Assembly: GCA_029820295.1 (NCBI GenBank)
Contig: JALGVA010000047.1
Coordinates: 1-32,384 of the forward strand
Source: Candidatus Zipacnadia bacterium
GTDB taxonomy: Bacteria > Armatimonadota > Zipacnadia > Zipacnadales > UBA5352
DNA length: 32,384 bases
Direction: 5' to 3'
Shown here: positions 31,302 to 32,384 of the stretch, in pieces
Position numbering within the stretch: position 1 is the first letter of the stretch
Layout of the letters: each line of letters opens with the position of its first letter
Notes under the pieces: generated by a model
What the model was told of the DNA's origin: nothing
Database searches by the model: none
The model's input: only the letters and a program-made list of their open reading frames with translations
Position numbers and translations under genes: made by a program

Positions 31302-32384
31302 TTGGACGAGTCACGTGACGACCCGCGGTGGCCTGAGGAGCACACGGGCGCACCACATGGGCCACCGGAGCGGCCGGAGGCCGCGCCATCGCCCGACGAG
31401 GGCGTGGCGGGCGAGGACGATGGCTACCACTTCGACGACCTGTCCGTGCCGCCCGAAGGCGACGAAGAAGTGGGCTTCGAGTTCGGCGACGACATCCCGC
31501 CCCCACCGTGGCTGGATGCCGCGCGCGAGGCTGAGGGGCCGCGCCGGCCGCCCCGGGCCGCCCGGATCGTCGCCTTCATGGTGGTTATCCTGGCGGGGCT
31601 CGGCATCGTCATGACCGCGCAGTCGGTGCGCCTCTATGACCGGCAGATGCAGACGCAGGCCACGCTTGACGCCTCGGTGGAGCGCCTTGCCGCCATCTAC
31701 GCCGATCCGGACGCCGGAGAGGCCGCGCAGCGCCGCATCGCCTGGCTGCGCAAGGCCCTGGGCGACGGCGACTATGCGCAGGCCCGGCAGGCCATCGAGT
31801 CGCTCGAGAAGCCGCCGGCCGCGCCGCCCGGCGCGGGCGTAGCGACGCCCGGCGGCCCGGACATCCCCGGCCCGGGCGAGGCGCTGTCCGGCGGCAGGCA
31901 GGGGCAGCTCCCCAGCCCGGCGCAGGCCGGGGACCTGTCCCCGGACGTGCAACAGTTCTTCAGCGACAACGCCGAACTGTGGGAGGCGTTCTTCGGCTTC
32001 ACCCGCGCGCTGGTGCAACTGCGCCGCGCCGGAGCGCCCATCGATGAGCTGGAGCAGATGCGCGCGTCGATGATCGAGGCCGCGCGGACCGGCCAGGCCG
32101 ACCGCGTCGAGCAGCTCCTGGAGGAGGCGCGCGAGAAGATCGCGCTTGGCACCGGCGAGAACCTGCCGGACGCGCTCAAGGACAGGCTCGCGCTCTTCGG
32201 CCAGGCCTTCGAGCGCGCCCAGCGCGAGGGGCGCGACGTGCGCCGGGCCGCGAACCTGGCGCAGCGCTCCGAGAACGCGGCGCGCGAGGGCGACTTCGAG
32301 CGCGCCGAGGCGCTGCTCGACCAGGCCATCGCGGCGGTGAGGGGCGCGCCGCGCGGGCGCGCGATGCGCATGACGCGGCCGGGG
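31302..32384 (+). CDS. Single-pass membrane protein with acidic N-terminus (cut by right edge)
   Basis: The frame stays open from TTG 31302 to the edge (361 codons); the C-terminus is missing. TTG 31302 is about ten bases after AAGGGA, while GTG 31293 is too close, so the start is tentative. Residues 1-85 are acidic and Pro-rich (GEDDGYHFDDLSVPPEG, GFEFGDDIPPPPW). One membrane helix lies at about 87-106 (ARIVAFMVVILAGLGIVM). Outside it come helical segments (AIYADPDAGEAAQRRIAWLRKALGDGDYAQA), a Pro/Gly linker (171-210), and a long helical region rich in Glu, Ala and Arg. A role in envelope assembly is possible but not shown. Confidence 0.65.
   Translation, partial: MDESRDDPRWPEEHTGAPHGPPERPEAAPSPDEGVAGEDDGYHFDDLSVPPEGDEEVGFEFGDDIPPPPWLDAAREAEGPRRPPRAARIVAFMVVILAGLGIVMTAQSVRLYDRQMQTQATLDASVERLAAIYADPDAGEAAQRRIAWLRKALGDGDYAQARQAIESLEKPPAAPPGAGVATPGGPDIPGPGEALSGGRQGQLPSPAQAGDLSPDVQQFFSDNAELWEAFFGFTRALVQLRRAGAPIDELEQMRASMIEAARTGQADRVEQLLEEAREKIALGTGENLPDALKDRLALFGQAFERAQREGRDVRRAANLAQRSENAAREGDFERAEALLDQAIAAVRGAPRGRAMRMTRPG

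Noticed and set aside
1-32384. CRISPR arrays, tRNA, rRNA, insertion sequences
   Set aside because: No regularly spaced repeats, no cloverleaf-like or rRNA-like stretches and no transposase or integrase were seen.

Overview
The window comes from a GC-rich bacterium with an outer membrane: it carries a LolA-like lipoprotein carrier, two lipoprotein signals and several Sec signals. The gene mix is secreted sugar-hydrolase-type proteins, a DUF1080 domain, a BNR_4 propeller, UroD-like, Gfo/Idh/MocA and TIM-barrel isomerase proteins, and QueG-like iron-sulfur proteins. This is typical of uncultured Armatimonadota, Planctomycetota or Hydrogenedentota-like heterotrophs. The phylum is an inference from gene content, because no rRNA, tRNA or marker gene is present. 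Nearly all genes show the strong G/C third-position bias of the genome. Two stretches, about 12.3-13.45 kb and 21.1-22.8 kb, look clearly less GC-rich by eye and are probably acquired.

Layout. 1-7.5 kb: a secreted TIM-barrel hydrolase-like gene (minus, running off the left edge), a DUF1080 sugar-hydrolase-like protein, a Kelch propeller, a large DUF2330 membrane protein with a pseudopilin-like C-terminus, and an aldo/keto reductase (AKR). 7.5-11.3 kb: a non-coding stretch with repeats and a doubtful small ORF, a second AKR, the first QueG-like Fe-S protein and a short Gfo/Idh/MocA oxidoreductase. 11.5-13.45 kb: a two-gene cassette of a three-Cys Gp37/Gp68-like protein and its TcmP partner, preceded by a LexA-box-like palindrome. 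13.5-19 kb: a BNR_4 lipoprotein, a hydroxypyruvate-isomerase-like protein, a UroD-like protein and a secreted glycosidase-like protein. 19-23.8 kb, all minus strand: a U32-like protein translationally coupled to a second QueG-like protein, an unrecognised two-gene cassette (winged-helix-like protein plus coiled-coil membrane protein), and a third QueG-like gene with an apparent ACG start. 24-30.2 kb: a tight operon of a minimal PBP4-like peptidase, ABC ATPase, ABC-2 permease, LolA-like protein, a sigma-region-2-like membrane protein and a TPR lipoprotein. 30.2 kb to the end: a YprB-type RNase H-fold exonuclease and a single-pass membrane protein cut by the right edge.

How the genes may work together (inference). 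The left two thirds looks like scavenging of plant- or polysaccharide-derived sugars: secreted hydrolases and propellers, then NAD(P)-dependent AKR and Gfo/Idh enzymes and a sugar isomerase. UroD-like and QueG-like proteins, whose relatives bind tetrapyrroles or corrinoids, add an uncertain redox or methyl-transfer element. The right third is an envelope and export operon. The best candidates for undescribed biology are the 21.1-22.8 kb cassette, the TcmP pair with its possible SOS box, and the family of three QueG-like paralogs, one of them coupled to a U32-like gene. Several families of short hairpin repeats lie between genes.
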